Shown: piece after piece, positions 1-6,797 of the stretch
Numbering within the stretch: the first letter of the stretch is position 1
Layout: each line of letters starts with the position of its first letter
Assembly: GCA_035499415.1 (NCBI GenBank)
Contig: DATJYV010000216.1
Coordinates: forward strand, 1 to 12,507
Source of the DNA: DATJYV01 sp035499415
GTDB taxonomy: Bacteria > Bacteroidota > Ignavibacteria > UBA10030
Length of the DNA: 12,507 nt
Direction of reading: 5' to 3'
The notes under the pieces: model-generated
The model's input: the letters and a program-made list of their open reading frames with translations, nothing else
Told to the model about the DNA's origin: nothing
Database searches by the model: none
Position numbers and translations under genes: made by a program

Positions 1-1520
1 ACCTTGATCTGGCCCGGGAATTCCATCTCCTGTTGAATTCTGTTTGCAACGTCATGCGCGAGCTGGTCGGCGGCGGCATCGTCCAATTTCTCATGGCTCA
101 CGATGACGCGTACTTCGCGGCCGGCCTGAATCGCGTACGTATTGAGAACGCCGTGGAACGACTTGGCAATGCTCTCGAGCTTCTCGAGCCGCTTGACGTA
201 ATCTTCGACCGACTCCCGGCGGGCACCGGGACGCGCGCCGCTGATCGCATCAGCTGCCTGGACGAGCGCCGAGATCGGATGCTCCATCGGAATGTCTTCA
301 TGGTGCGATCCGACGGCATTGCAGACGATGGGATGCTCCTGATACTTCTTGCACAATTCCATTCCGAGAAGCGCGTGAGGTCCCTCAACGCTCCGGTCGA
401 TCGTCTTCCCGATGTCGTGCAGGAGCCCTGCCCGCTTGGCCAGTACCGGGTCGAGCCGAAGTTCCGCCGCCATGATCCCGGAGAGATACGCCACCTCGAT
501 GCTGTGCGAGAGGAGGTTCTGTCCATAACTCGACCGGTATTTCATTTTTCCGATGTGCTTCAGAATTTCCGAATGCGCTCCCGGCAGGCCGACTTCCAGC
601 ATCGTGTTCTCCCCCACGCGAAGTATCTCCTCCTCAAGCTCCTTCCGCACTTTGTCCACCACTTCTTCGATGCGGGCGGGATGAATCCTTCCGTCAGCAA
701 TCAATCGTTCGAGCGATTGTCTTGCAACCTCACGTCGGAACGGGTCGAATGCCGTCAGAATGACGGCTTCCGGTGTGTCGTCCACAATGACATCGACGCC
801 CGTCGCGGCCTCGAATGCCTTGATATTCCGCCCCTCCCGGCCTATGATTCTCCCCTTCATCTCGTCGCTCTCGAGATTGAGGACGCTTGCCGTCGTCTCG
901 ACCGTATGGTCCGCCGCCGTCCGCTGAATCGCCTGGATGACAATCTTCTGCGCCTCGCGCCGGGCATCCTGCTTGGCCGTATCGCGGATATCCTTGAGAA
1001 GCTGCGCGGCTTCCGTTTTCGCGCGGTCGACGAGGTTTTCCTTGAGGTTCTTGAGCGCTTCGTCGCGGGATAAACCCGAAGCACGCTCGAGGCGGGCCGT
1101 CTCGTCCTCCACCAGGCGGGACAGCTCCTGTTCGCGGTCGGCAATCCTCTTTTCCTTGTCGGTGAACTCCTTCTGGAGGCCTGTCAGGCCGGCCTCTTTC
1201 TTGTTCAAAAGGTCGAGTTTGCGCTCGATGTTCTCCTCGCGATTCTGTACCTGCCGTTCATACGCCTGGAGTTTGTTCCGCTTCGCCTGAACATCCGCGT
1301 CAAACTCTTTTTTCCGCCGGTACCATTCATCCTTCGCCTCGAGAACCTTCTCCTTCTTCGTCGTTGCCGCCTCTTTTTCGGCGTCTTCGAGGATCTTCTT
1401 CGCTGCATGCTCTGCGCTCCGGAGCTTATTCTCTCCGCTGCGGGCATTCAGGAACCACCCAAGAAAAAACGACGAACCTCCGAGCAAGAATCCTAGAATG
1501 ATAAGAACGTACGATTCCAT
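1..1520 (-). CDS. rny: Ribonuclease Y, missing its last residues at the window edge
   Basis: This is a membrane-anchored endoribonuclease that starts mRNA decay. The frame opens at ATG 1520-1518 and is still open at base 1, giving 506 codons against about 520 for the Bacillus protein, so only the extreme C-terminus is missing. Visible in order: an N-terminal membrane segment (residues about 4-25, YVLIILGFLL...); a long charged coiled coil (about 30-200) rich in K/E/R; a KH RNA-binding domain with GRIIGREGRN at about 222-231; and an HD phosphohydrolase domain with the catalytic pair in LLHDIGK at H368-D369, the same numbering as the B. subtilis enzyme. The sequence ends in EMEFPGQIK, close to the family C-terminus. 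The start has a good ribosome site (AGGAG, 6-nt spacer). The gene begins only about 20 nt after the U-tract of the upstream structured RNA, so its transcription either reads through that RNA or starts within it. Confidence 0.97.
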   Translation of the reverse strand, partial: MESYVLIILGFLLGGSSFFLGWFLNARSGENKLRSAEHAAKKILEDAEKEAATTKKEKVLEAKDEWYRRKKEFDADVQAKRNKLQAYERQVQNREENIERKLDLLNKKEAGLTGLQKEFTDKEKRIADREQELSRLVEDETARLERASGLSRDEALKNLKENLVDRAKTEAAQLLKDIRDTAKQDARREAQKIVIQAIQRTAADHTVETTASVLNLESDEMKGRIIGREGRNIKAFEAATGVDVIVDDTPEAVILTAFDPFRREVARQSLERLIADGRIHPARIEEVVDKVRKELEEEILRVGENTMLEVGLPGAHSEILKHIGKMKYRSSYGQNLLSHSIEVAYLSGIMAAELRLDPVLAKRAGLLHDIGKTIDRSVEGPHALLGMELCKKYQEHPIVCNAVGSHHEDIPMEHPISALVQAADAISGARPGARRESVEDYVKRLEKLESIAKSFHGVLNTYAIQAGREVRVIVSHEKLDDAAADQLAHDVANRIQQEMEFPGQIK

Positions 1521-1540
1521 GGTCACTCCTGCGATCAAAT

Positions 1541-1793
1541 AAAAAACCGCACCCATCCGCCACAATCAAGTGTATTGGAAGAACCTCTTCTCATACACGG
1601 TGGGTGCCTGCCTAAGCATTTCACACTTCCACTCGACCCGCTCAACTTCCGAAACCGGAAGGGTCATCGCTGGGCACTTCTCCGCCGGAGGCGGAGAACG
1701 GTGGCTTGCGCTCTACACTTATGAGTCAAGCTCCCATATTAACAGAATTGTCAGGTTCTTTAATATGGTTGATTACGGCTGACGGTGCGGTTT
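1541..1793 (-). ncRNA. Structured non-coding RNA between zapA and rny, candidate 6S RNA
   Basis: The stretch has no credible gene but folds strongly on the minus strand. Its ends pair over about 22 bp: 1793-1771 (AAACCGCACC, then GCCGTAATC) with 1567-1544 (GATTGTGGC, then GGGTGCGGTTT), followed by a T run at 1546-1541, as in an intrinsic terminator. Inside are four clear hairpins: 1768-1734 (9-bp stem CCATATTAA), 1698-1678 (9-bp stem TTCTCCGCC), 1661-1646 (6-bp stem CTTCCG) nested in a GACCC/GGGTC stem, and 1598-1570 (GTGTAT/ATACAC). A long closed terminal helix and a location next to zapA fit 6S RNA, which sequesters sigma70 RNA polymerase; zapA-adjacent 6S genes are known in Proteobacteria and, as I recall, in Bacteroidota. 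At about 250 nt it is longer than usual 6S RNA (160-200). It could instead be a cis-acting leader of rny. A weak extended -10 (TGCATAAAG, near 1805-1813) lies just upstream. Structure is well supported; family identity is not. Confidence 0.55.
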
Positions 1794-1803
1794 ACTACCG
1801 CAC
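1785..1803 (-). promoter_or_regulatory. Hairpin at the 5' edge of the ncRNA that competes with its closing helix
   Basis: On the minus strand GTGCGGT (1803-1797), a 5-nt loop and ACCGCAC (1791-1785) make a perfect 7-bp hairpin just after the zapA stop. No T run follows, so it is not a normal terminator. The second arm is the same segment that forms the 5' strand of the ncRNA closing helix with 1544-1554, so the two pairings exclude each other. In a transcript running on from zapA the upstream arm could capture this strand; in an RNA starting near 1793 it could not. The pairing is seen in the sequence; any regulatory role is inference. Confidence 0.5.
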
Positions 1804-1824
1804 TTCTTTATGCAAAGAACGAAA

Positions 1825-2130
1825 CTAGAACGACTGGACGTTGCCGTCCGGGATCAAGCAGTTGTCGAGATAGTTGGAAAGTTTCGCGATCTCCGATTCA
1901 AGTTGCGCGATATCCTGCTGGTGACGATCCTCTTCTTTTAAAAGATCTTCGGTTATGTTGAGAGCGGAAAGCACAGCCACCGTCAGGGGCGGCTGCTCGG
2001 GAATCTTGTCATGAATCTTCGTCAGCATTCCGTCCACGTGGGCGGCAACGCGCTTGGTGAAATCCTCGTTTTCCCCCCTCAGAGGATATTCTGCACCGAA
2101 GATTTTTACTTTTATGCTTTTGCTCGTCAT
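1825..2130 (-). CDS. zapA: Cell division protein ZapA
   Basis: ZapA-family protein of 101 residues, the normal length. ZapA binds FtsZ and bundles filaments at the division ring. The N-terminal half (about 1-55) matches the family pattern: a short beta strand (KSIKVKIFGAEYPLRGE), then a helix with VAAHVDGMLTKIHDKIP, then LTVAVLSALNITEDLL. The C-terminal half (about 60-92) is a predicted coiled-coil helix (EEDRHQQDIAQLESEIAKLSNYLDN) used for dimer and tetramer formation. No obvious Shine-Dalgarno precedes the ATG at 2130. It lies 70 nt after the coiled-coil gene, and the ncRNA follows about 30 nt after its stop. In other bacteria ZapA works with the coiled-coil protein ZapB, which makes the neighbour at 2201-2581 interesting. 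Confidence 0.9.
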   Translation of the reverse strand: MTSKSIKVKIFGAEYPLRGENEDFTKRVAAHVDGMLTKIHDKIPEQPPLTVAVLSALNITEDLLKEEDRHQQDIAQLESEIAKLSNYLDNCLIPDGNVQSF

Positions 2131-2200
2131 CGATATTGTTCAGTCGTTCGTTTCGGTCCTTCCGTAATCCATCGGGCTCGTGAAGCGCCCGACCCAGCAA

Positions 2201-2581
2201 CTACAATCGGGAATTGATTTTACCAATCAGCTCCTTGATTCTGGTCGTGAGTTCCTCCTTTTCTTCTTTGGAAAACATTCCGCTTCCATTGGATTGCAGC
2301 TGCAGCAACTCCTTGCGCACACGCTGGAGGTCCAGCTCCCGACGCTCCAGCTCGCTTCTCAGGTGCTGCTCCTCCTGCTGGAGAGTCTTGTTCTCCTCCT
2401 TGAGGCGAATCAGCAATTCCGATACCCGTCGGGCCTTCTCCCACACCACTTGGAGCGATTCTTCCAGGTGATGAAGGTCGCTCTTCTTGCCGGCCTCTGC
2501 CTCCGGTTGCTGCTCGGCCAAGCCCTGATTCCTCCCGGTTATGTCTGGCGCAGCATTCAACGTCGTAACGTCGCGTTGCAT
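2201..2581 (-). CDS. Small coiled-coil protein of unknown function, possibly ZapB-like
   Basis: A 126-residue soluble protein that I cannot assign to a named family with certainty. Residues 1-35 look disordered and polar. Residues about 40-96 form a continuous coiled coil rich in L, E, R and Q (VSELLIRLKEENKTLQQEEQ and onward). A short G/S linker (98-101) leads to a second helix ending in RIKELIGKINSRL. It has no signal peptide, membrane segment or catalytic motif. Its ATG at 2581 overlaps the last 25 nt of pheT in another frame, so it is probably translated by coupling. It sits directly upstream of zapA in the same direction. A small coiled coil beside ZapA suggests a ZapB-type division partner, but this rests on position and helix content only. 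It could also be an unrelated structural protein. Confidence 0.75.
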   Translation of the reverse strand: MQRDVTTLNAAPDITGRNQGLAEQQPEAEAGKKSDLHHLEESLQVVWEKARRVSELLIRLKEENKTLQQEEQHLRSELERRELDLQRVRKELLQLQSNGSGMFSKEEKEELTTRIKELIGKINSRL

Positions 2582-4977
2582 TTGCGTTCCACGTCGCCCA
2601 CGATGCGACGAACGACGCCTTCGACTTCCGGCTCCGTCAGCGTGTGGTCCGGCGCTTGAAACTCAAGCGCATACGCGAGACTCTTGTTCCCAGCCCCCGC
2701 CTGGTCGCCGGTGTAGACGTCGAAAATCCGAACATCAACGAGGAGCGGCGCTCCGGACATCCGTATCACGTCCTCAATCCCTTTCTGCGGGAAAGCCGCG
2801 TCCACCGTGAACGCGAGATCCCTCGGGACGGATGGATACGGTGGGATTGGCCGGTATTGCCGTGGCGTTGATCGCGCACGCTCGAGATTTTCGATCCTGA
2901 GCTCGCAAACAAACACGCCCTCCTCAATATCAAAGAATTCAGCAATCCCCCTTTTTACGCTTCCGAGGTAACCCGCGTAAGTGTCGTTAATTTCAACGCC
3001 AATTGCTGACTCAGTTAAAGAACTGCGGGTATCATAATAAATAAAGCGATATTTGTCAAGGCAGAACTTCCTGAGCAGTGCCTCAACCTCTCCTTTAAGG
3101 TCGAAGAAGTCGCTGAATCGCTGTGTCGCGCCATAAACACGCGGCAAATGTGCTCCGCTGAGGAGCACAAGGATCCTCCGCTCTTCGTGATACGCCGCGA
3201 GCGAGCCTGCCTCCTGACCCTCCTCTTTCTCGAAGACGCTCCCAATCTCGAAGAGTCTCAAATCTTTGTTCCCGTGACGGCGGTTGTGTTCCACTGCCTG
3301 AAGCGCTCCCGTCACGAGATTCGTTCGCAGCTCCTGCATGTCCGCACTGACGGGATTCATCACCTTCACGGGATTCCCACGCGAAAGCCGGGATGTCTTT
3401 TCATCCTGAAGACTGATCGTGACAATTTCGTTGAAGCCCGAGCCGACAAGGCAATCGCGAAGCTCATCCTCGAATCGATCGGCTGAAACCGCGGTCGAGA
3501 AGTCGATGCCGGCCCTCGTCTTCGTCTCGATATTATTGTACCCGTACACCCTGGCGACTTCTTCCATCACGTCATATTCCGTCCGAACGTCGCCCCGGTA
3601 GCTGGGCGGGGTTACTCGAAGCGTGTCCTTCCCTTTTCGTTCCACCTTCATGCCGAGTTGTTCCAGATACCGACGCATCGGCACGGGTTCAATCATCGTT
3701 CCCAGGATTTCATTCACGCGCGAAACGCGGGCGGGAATCGGCTTCGGATGCCGCTTCGTCGGATACACGTCGATCACACCAGCCGGAACAGTTGCTTCGC
3801 TGAGTTCCCGAATCATTTGGGCAGCGCGATTGGCCGCATACACGGTCCCACCGATGTCGACGCCTCGTTCGAACCGATAGGACGCTTCGGTGGATAAACC
3901 CAGAGTCCGGGATGCGCGCCGAATGCTTGCGGCGTCGAAGCAGGCACTCTCGATCAAAAGCCGTGTTGTGCCGTCGCTGATCTCGGAGTTCAATCCCCCC
4001 ATGACCCCGGCAATTGCGACCGACCGTTTCGCGTCGCAGATCATCAACATGTCGCCGGAGAGTTTCCGCTCCTTGCCGTCAAGCGTGGTGAAGTTCTCCC
4101 CGGCGTTGGCGCGCCGGACGACGATACTCTGACCTTCGAGCTTGTCCAGGTCGAATGCATGGAGCGGCTGGCCGGTCTCGAGCATCACAAAGTTCGTGAC
4201 ATCGACGACGAGGTTGATGGGACGGACGCCGACCGAAGTCAGCTGGTCCTGAAGCCATGAGGGAGACGGGCGGACGACGACATTTTGAACGACGCGCGCG
4301 GAATATCTCGGGCAACCCTTTTTGTCGATGACCGTGACGGATGCAAGACGGGAGGATCGGTCGGTACTCTCTACGCTCTTGACTGGAGGAGTGCGGACAG
4401 GTTTCCCGGTCAGAACGGAGATTTCGCGAGCGATGCCGAGGTGGCTCAGACAGTCGGCACGATTAGGCGTGATGCCGATGTCGTAGATGACATCATCACG
4501 ATGAAGAAAGATCGAGAGAGGAGTTCCCGGCTTCGCCCGGGAATCGAGTACGAGAATCCCGTCGGCATCTTTTCCGAGCCCGAGCTCATATTCGGAACAG
4601 ATCATGCCTTCGGACGTTACGCCGCGGATCTTCGCTTTCGTCAACGCAAACGGTGCGCCGTCGGGGTCGTGCTGATTGTGCGGGATGGTCGCCCCCACGA
4701 GGGCGACGGCAACTTTCTGACCCGGGGCGACATTGGGCGCTCCGCAGACGATTTCGTTCGTCGCATCGCCGACATTCACCTTGCATATGGTGAGACGGTC
4801 TGCGTTCGGATGCTTGGTGCGCTCAAGAACCTCTCCGACGACAAAATTGCGGTACGTCTCGGCCTGGTCTTCGAACGATTCGACTTCGAGCCCGAGCATT
4901 GTGAGCCCGTCGACGATGCGGTCCGGCTTGACGTTGAAGGAGGTGTATCTCTTAAGCCAGTTCTGGGAAATTTTCAT
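2557..4977 (-). CDS. pheT: Phenylalanine--tRNA ligase beta subunit
   Basis: Large subunit of the cytoplasmic alpha2-beta2 phenylalanyl-tRNA synthetase, which charges tRNA-Phe. At 806 residues it has the full bacterial length. Seen in order: the N-terminal MKISQNWLKRYTSF; a tRNA-binding OB domain (about 40-150, VVGEVLERTKHPNADRL...CGAPNV); the B3/B4 editing region (about 210-390, LVVDVTNFVMLETGQPLHAFD); a B5 domain (about 400-480, with EYDVMEEVARVYGYNNI); the catalytic-like core domain; and a C-terminal FDX-ACB anticodon-binding domain (about 710-803, PPYPSVPRDLAFTVD...LEFQAPDHTLTEPEV). The start fits the family N-terminus, although no good Shine-Dalgarno precedes it. It follows pheS after 108 nt. 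Its 3' end overlaps the next gene by 25 nt. Confidence 0.98.
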   Translation of the reverse strand: MKISQNWLKRYTSFNVKPDRIVDGLTMLGLEVESFEDQAETYRNFVVGEVLERTKHPNADRLTICKVNVGDATNEIVCGAPNVAPGQKVAVALVGATIPHNQHDPDGAPFALTKAKIRGVTSEGMICSEYELGLGKDADGILVLDSRAKPGTPLSIFLHRDDVIYDIGITPNRADCLSHLGIAREISVLTGKPVRTPPVKSVESTDRSSRLASVTVIDKKGCPRYSARVVQNVVVRPSPSWLQDQLTSVGVRPINLVVDVTNFVMLETGQPLHAFDLDKLEGQSIVVRRANAGENFTTLDGKERKLSGDMLMICDAKRSVAIAGVMGGLNSEISDGTTRLLIESACFDAASIRRASRTLGLSTEASYRFERGVDIGGTVYAANRAAQMIRELSEATVPAGVIDVYPTKRHPKPIPARVSRVNEILGTMIEPVPMRRYLEQLGMKVERKGKDTLRVTPPSYRGDVRTEYDVMEEVARVYGYNNIETKTRAGIDFSTAVSADRFEDELRDCLVGSGFNEIVTISLQDEKTSRLSRGNPVKVMNPVSADMQELRTNLVTGALQAVEHNRRHGNKDLRLFEIGSVFEKEEGQEAGSLAAYHEERRILVLLSGAHLPRVYGATQRFSDFFDLKGEVEALLRKFCLDKYRFIYYDTRSSLTESAIGVEINDTYAGYLGSVKRGIAEFFDIEEGVFVCELRIENLERARSTPRQYRPIPPYPSVPRDLAFTVDAAFPQKGIEDVIRMSGAPLLVDVRIFDVYTGDQAGAGNKSLAYALEFQAPDHTLTEPEVEGVVRRIVGDVERKCNATLRR

Positions 4978-5024
4978 GTCATGGGACGATGAAACGATCC
5001 TGCGGGATGCTCGAACATACCCGG

Positions 5025-5040
5025 GTCCGATTCATCGGAC
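5025..5040 (-). repeat. Short hairpin in the pheS-pheT gap
   Basis: GTCCGA and TCGGAC form a 6-bp stem around a four-base loop (TGAA on the minus strand), near the middle of the 108-nt non-coding spacer between pheS and pheT. The genes of this pair are usually closer together. No T run follows, so it does not look like a terminator. It may be an mRNA stability or processing element; nothing else is recognisable in the spacer. Confidence 0.45.
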
Positions 5041-5085
5041 TTTGTTTGCTCACGCGTCGGTCTACAGGCCGCCGCTTCGATATCC

Positions 5086-6096
5086 CTAAAATTGCCTGAG
5101 AAATTTCAGGTCGTTCTCGTAGAGAATCCGGATGTCGTCAATCCCGTGGCGCAGCAGGAGAGGGCGCTCGACGCCAAATCCGAATGCGTAGCCCGAGACT
5201 TTCTCCGGGTCGTATCCGACCCGTTTGAGAATATTCGGATGAACCATTCCTGAGCCGACAATCTCGAGCCAGCCCGAATTCTTGCAGACGCGGCAACCTT
5301 TCCCGCCGCAAAGATAGCAGGTGATGTCCATTTCGGCGCTCGGCTCCGTAAACGGGAAGAAACTCGGCCTGAACCGGTATCGGAGGCTGCTTCCGTAGTA
5401 TTGTTTCGCAAACGCGACCAGCGTCCCTTTGAGCTCGCTGAAGGTCACTCCCCTGTCGACATAAATTCCGTCGACCTGGTGAAACAAAACGAGACTGCGG
5501 GCGCTTGTCGCTTCGTTCCGATAGACACGGCCGGGCATGATCGCGCGCACGGGCGGCTTTTGTTTTTCCATGATACGGACCTGCACAGGAGTCGTATGGG
5601 TCCGGAGGAGAACGGACGTGCCGGAGATGAAGAACGTATCCTGCATGTCGCGCGCAGGATGGTCGGCGGGGAAATTAAGCGCCTCAAAATTGTAGTAATC
5701 GCTTTCGATTTCAGGCCCCGTTACGACGGAGAAGCCCATGTTCTGGAAAATGCGCTTGAACTCGTCCATCGTTTGAATCACGGGGTGTTTGGTGCCGACG
5801 GGACGGGGGCGGCCGGGGAGCGTGGCATCGAACAGTACATCGGGGCCCTTCGCCGCACCCGGCATGTTGAGCTTCGCGTCGTACGCCGATTGCGCGTACT
5901 TTCGAAGCTCGTTGAGAAGCTTGCCGAGTTCGGGTTTCTCGGAGTCGGGGACGGAACGAAGAGAGTCGAAGAGACTCGCAATCATCCCTTTGCGGGCAAG
6001 ATACTTGACCCTCAGCGCTTCGAGCTGTTCCGGCGTTCCTGCGCCGGCGATGTCATCACCAAACGCCCGGCGGACATTCTCGATCGATTCACGCAT
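5086..6096 (-). CDS. pheS: Phenylalanine--tRNA ligase alpha subunit
   Basis: Catalytic subunit of phenylalanyl-tRNA synthetase, 336 residues (usual about 330-345). The N-terminal helical region (1-85) is the coiled coil that contacts tRNA. The class II core follows: HPVIQTMDEFKRIFQNMGF (104-122), GPEIESDYYNFEALNFPADHPARDMQDTF (127-155), motif 2 as RVYRNEATSARSLVLFHQVDG (190-210), and motif 3 around FGFGVER (305-311). A CxxC-x4-CxxC cluster (C260, C263, C268, C271) sits in CYLCGGKGCRVCKNSGWLEI, a pattern found in many bacterial PheS proteins. After the motif 3 arginine the sequence reads PLLLRHGIDDIR where LAML-type residues are usual. A weak GAGGG lies about 13 nt upstream of the ATG. It is separated from rplT by 133 nt that hold a nested hairpin. 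Confidence 0.98.
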   Translation of the reverse strand: MRESIENVRRAFGDDIAGAGTPEQLEALRVKYLARKGMIASLFDSLRSVPDSEKPELGKLLNELRKYAQSAYDAKLNMPGAAKGPDVLFDATLPGRPRPVGTKHPVIQTMDEFKRIFQNMGFSVVTGPEIESDYYNFEALNFPADHPARDMQDTFFISGTSVLLRTHTTPVQVRIMEKQKPPVRAIMPGRVYRNEATSARSLVLFHQVDGIYVDRGVTFSELKGTLVAFAKQYYGSSLRYRFRPSFFPFTEPSAEMDITCYLCGGKGCRVCKNSGWLEIVGSGMVHPNILKRVGYDPEKVSGYAFGFGVERPLLLRHGIDDIRILYENDLKFLRQF

Positions 6097-6160
6097 GGGA
6101 TTGGCTGCCCTCAGGGCATTTCAAATCGTCGGTCATCGCGGTATCGGTCCAAAACGAAAT

Positions 6161-6224
6161 CTTCCCGGCGATTCGAGCACCGGTTCCGGATGCGGAACCC
6201 GCAGAACGAGAGACGGCCGGGAAG
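6161..6224 (-). terminator. Nested hairpin between rplT and pheS, possible attenuator or terminator
   Basis: On the minus strand CTTCCCGGC (6224-6216) pairs perfectly with GCCGGGAAG (6169-6161), enclosing a second perfect hairpin (GGTTCCG, four-base loop, CGGAACC). The run after it, ATTTCGTTTTGG, is only moderately T-rich, so termination would be partial at best. Placed between the ribosomal-protein genes and pheST, it could lower pheST expression relative to rplT, or stabilise the upstream mRNA end. Pairing is seen; function is inferred. Confidence 0.45.
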
Positions 6225-6229
6225 AAAAA

Positions 6230-6577
6230 TTATGCTGCCGCAAACTTGACGACTTGCGCGAAGGCCTCCGGATGGTTGGCTGCGAGGTCGGCGAGAATTT
6301 TGCGATTGATGCCGACCTGTTTCTTGGCGAGGCCCGTGATGAGGCGCGAATACGTGGTGCCGTTCAGCCGCGCGGCGGCGTTGATACGCGTGATCCACAG
6401 CCCGCGGTATTCCCGCTTCTTGGTCCTTCGATGGCGGTATGCATGCATGCCCGCCTTCTCGACGTGATGCTTCGCAATCGTGTAAACCTTGCTTCGCCCG
6501 CCCCAGAATCCTTTTGCCTGCTGCAGGATCTTCTTGCGGCGGCGATGCGAGGCGACTTTATTTTGTGAACGAGGCAT
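6230..6577 (-). CDS. rplT: 50S ribosomal protein L20
   Basis: Complete L20, 115 residues, a primary 23S rRNA-binding protein needed early in 50S assembly. The family signatures are clear: N-terminal basic arm (VASHRRRKKILQQAKGFWGG at 8-27), central RHRRTKKREYRGLWITRINAAAR (48-70), and NRKILADLAANHPEAFAQVV near the C-terminus. An AAAGGA ribosome site lies 6-7 nt before the ATG. It follows rpmI by 17 nt, the usual infC-rpmI-rplT arrangement. In several bacteria L20 represses this operon, but I see no convincing L20 leader structure here. Confidence 0.98.
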   Translation of the reverse strand: MPRSQNKVASHRRRKKILQQAKGFWGGRSKVYTIAKHHVEKAGMHAYRHRRTKKREYRGLWITRINAAARLNGTTYSRLITGLAKKQVGINRKILADLAANHPEAFAQVVKFAAA

Positions 6578-6594
6578 GAATCATTCCTTTCCGA

Positions 6595-6789
6595 CTATAC
6601 AAGGAGTAATCTTCGAATTTTGTGGTCTTCCGTCGTGGCGACGAGCGTCGGCTTGCGCAGATGCCGCTTGCGCTTGCTCGACTTGCTCGTGAGGATGTGG
6701 CTCCTGAATGCCTTCCGACGCTTGATCTTGCCGGTCGCAGTCACTTTATACGTTTTCAGCGCCCGTCGGTGCGTTTTCATTTTTGGCAT
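6595..6789 (-). CDS. rpmI: 50S ribosomal protein L35
   Basis: Complete 64-residue L35, a small very basic large-subunit protein. It begins MPKMKTHRRALKTYKVTATGKIKRRKAF and ends with RKPTLVATTEDHKIRRLL, matching the family along its whole length. A GGA-rich ribosome site (AAGGATAGGA) precedes the ATG. It starts 8 nt after infC ends and is surely in the same transcript. Confidence 0.97.
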   Translation of the reverse strand: MPKMKTHRRALKTYKVTATGKIKRRKAFRSHILTSKSSKRKRHLRKPTLVATTEDHKIRRLLLV

Positions 6790-6797
6790 GGCGTATC

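Noticed and set aside
33..1073. Long plus-strand open frame of 346 codons
   Set aside because: It lies wholly antisense to rny, whose KH and HD motifs are clear. It has no domain resemblance and comes from GC-rich codon use.
1541..1793. tmRNA, RNase P RNA, SRP RNA or cobalamin riboswitch
   Set aside because: I looked for the tmRNA ends and tag frame, the RNase P P4 sequences (GAGGAAAGTCC, ACAGAA), the SRP GGAA-loop core and the B12 box; none is present.
4285..6249. Plus-strand frames of 235 and 282 codons over pheT and pheS
   Set aside because: Both are opposite well-conserved synthetase genes and read as low-complexity Arg-rich sequence.
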